Positions 63,269 to 64,000 of a stretch of 64,000 nucleotides of DNA are shown here, in pieces (positions within the stretch are counted from its first letter, which is position 1; each line of letters opens with the position of its first letter). A program made the position numbers and the translations under genes. The stretch comes from Promethearchaeota archaeon (GTDB lineage Archaea > Asgardarchaeota > Lokiarchaeia > Sigyniarchaeales > SOKP01). Location: contig JAUVNS010000001.1 of the NCBI GenBank assembly GCA_030599585.1, positions 62,001 to 126,000 on the forward strand, read 5' to 3'. Under the pieces are notes generated by a model. It saw only the letters and a list, made by a program, of their open reading frames with translations, had not been told where the DNA came from and searched no databases.

Positions 63269-64000
63269 ATGACAGACCCTAAAGCTATAGAAAACAATCC
63301 TTTTAAAGAGTTAGGTGAAATTCCAGAAAAAAAATACGCCGATGGATATATAGTTGATTCGACATATATAACCGTAAGAGAGGGCGTTAAAATTGCTGCT
63401 ACTATCTGTCTCCCGAAGGGACTTTCCATAGATACTAAAATTCCTACAGTGTTAACGCAAACGAGGTATTGGAGAGCAATGGAATTACGAATTCCTTTTA
63501 GGTGGGTTCTTGATAGTATGGTGCCTAATACTCCAAACCCGGAGGTTATTACTAGTCGAGGTTACGCACTTATTTATACTGATGTCAGAGGAACTGGGGC
63601 ATCAGATGGTACTCGGGTAGTTCCGTTTTCTGAAGAAGAGATCATGGACGGTTCTGATGTAATTGATTGGATAATATCTCAGCCTTGGTCAGATGGAAAC
63701 GTCGTATCTAAAGGTATTTCGTATACTGGAACTACAGCGGAGTTATTTGCTAAGAATAATCACAGCGCAATAAAAGCGGTTGTACCGGGACATGGTTTCT
63801 GGGATCCTTACACAGATGTCGCATTTCCAGGTGGATGTTTCGACCATGCCTTTATGCAATTATGGTCATTTTTAGGGAAGAATTTAGATTTAAATAGTCC
63901 TAAAGTCTTCAGACAATTAATGCCCGGAGTTTGGTTACTTGCAAAAGGTGTAAAACCTGTAAAAAGCGACAACGACCTAAAATTATTACAAGATGCTATA
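63269..64000 (+). CDS. CocE/NonD-type (X-Pro dipeptidyl-peptidase-like) alpha/beta hydrolase, cut by the window end
   Basis: Open from the ATG at 63269 to the window end (244 codons), so it is absent from the track, which lists only a minus-strand shadow. It reads YITVREGVKIAATICLPKG, YTDVRGTGASDGTRVV (the oxyanion region), and SDGNVVSKGISYTGTTAEL with the nucleophile Ser in G-I-S-Y-T-G. These are the S15/CocE hallmarks. The catalytic Asp and His would lie beyond the window. It is divergent from the TIM-barrel gene. Likely an esterase, amidase or peptidase of unknown substrate. Confidence 0.85.
   Translation, partial: MTDPKAIENNPFKELGEIPEKKYADGYIVDSTYITVREGVKIAATICLPKGLSIDTKIPTVLTQTRYWRAMELRIPFRWVLDSMVPNTPNPEVITSRGYALIYTDVRGTGASDGTRVVPFSEEEIMDGSDVIDWIISQPWSDGNVVSKGISYTGTTAELFAKNNHSAIKAVVPGHGFWDPYTDVAFPGGCFDHAFMQLWSFLGKNLDLNSPKVFRQLMPGVWLLAKGVKPVKSDNDLKLLQDAI

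Noticed and set aside
63241-63429. 62-residue minus-strand ORF
   Set aside because: It is antisense to the CocE-type hydrolase, whose motifs are clear on the plus strand.
1-64000. CRISPR arrays, insertion sequences, prophage, rRNA and tRNA genes
   Set aside because: Scanning by eye found no regularly spaced repeats, transposase or integrase motifs, or complete RNA gene structures. A software scan could still find a diverged or intron-containing tRNA.

Overview
This 64 kb window is AT-rich, densely coded and archaeal. It almost certainly comes from an Asgard archaeon, most likely Lokiarchaeia-like. The evidence is the set of eukaryote-type proteins together with archaeal ones. The eukaryote-type set comprises two Rab-like and three Rag/Gtr-like small GTPases, a roadblock/LC7 protein, longin-like proteins, a one-domain gelsolin homologue, a ribosomal protein L13e and a Trm9-like methyltransferase. 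The archaeal set comprises a UPF0147 protein, a geranylgeranyl-reductase-type flavoprotein, a fused ADP-forming acyl-CoA synthetase, CooC, HypC and a MtrH-like methyltransferase. I see no rRNA, tRNA, CRISPR array, transposase or phage gene. Taxonomy is inferred from gene content only.

Layout. 0-6 kb: an unknown protein, small membrane proteins, HypC, CooC, a coiled-coil/HEAT protein, a very acidic 47-residue protein absent from the ORF track, and a cyclophilin. 6-10 kb: the ADP-forming acyl-CoA synthetase followed by a BioD-like/DRTGG protein. 9.6-17 kb: surface and membrane functions (DUF11-like repeat protein, several small membrane proteins, an arylsulfotransferase-like beta-propeller, a GT-C glycosyltransferase). 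17-31 kb: metabolism (ferredoxin-nitroreductase, M29 peptidase, HGSNAT-like acyltransferase, geranylgeranyl reductase, PEP synthase, macro domain, archaeosortase), with the gelsolin-like protein and a Rab-like GTPase embedded. 30.7-40.7 kb: MtrH, a PurM-like protein, and a cluster of three Rag-like GTPases with a zinc-ribbon/roadblock protein. 41-48 kb: a transglutaminase-like secreted protein, a longin-wHTH protein, L13e, a Trm9-like enzyme and unknowns. 48-54 kb: a giant surface protein with five Ig-like repeats outside and a longin-like domain inside. 54-58 kb: PfkB kinase, a second Rab-like GTPase, nitroreductase. 59-62.4 kb: four tandem seven-helix membrane proteins, each behind a copy of the same promoter. 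62.4-64 kb: a TIM-barrel-type protein and the start of a CocE-type hydrolase that runs off the window.

How the genes fit together. The strongest theme is a GTPase signalling or trafficking toolkit. Four of the five GTPases carry the same N-terminal module of about 150 residues with a D-x-L/D-GP-x-P signature, although two have Rab-type and two have Arf/Rag-type G domains. The three Rag-type proteins continue into a C-terminal roadblock-like domain, as eukaryotic Rag/Gtr proteins do. A longin-like domain with the sequence SGIPLYS or SGISLLE also appears on a small wHTH protein and on the cytoplasmic tail of the giant surface protein. This suggests a link between the cell surface and the GTPase system. 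HypC, CooC, MtrH, ACD and PEP synthase fit hydrogen-linked Wood-Ljungdahl or acetate metabolism.

Translation starts deserve care here. Some genes have clear Shine-Dalgarno sites, the four tandem membrane proteins appear leaderless with TTG starts, and two genes have conserved N-termini with no ATG, GTG or TTG available. I moved several starts relative to the ORF track and say so in the entries.
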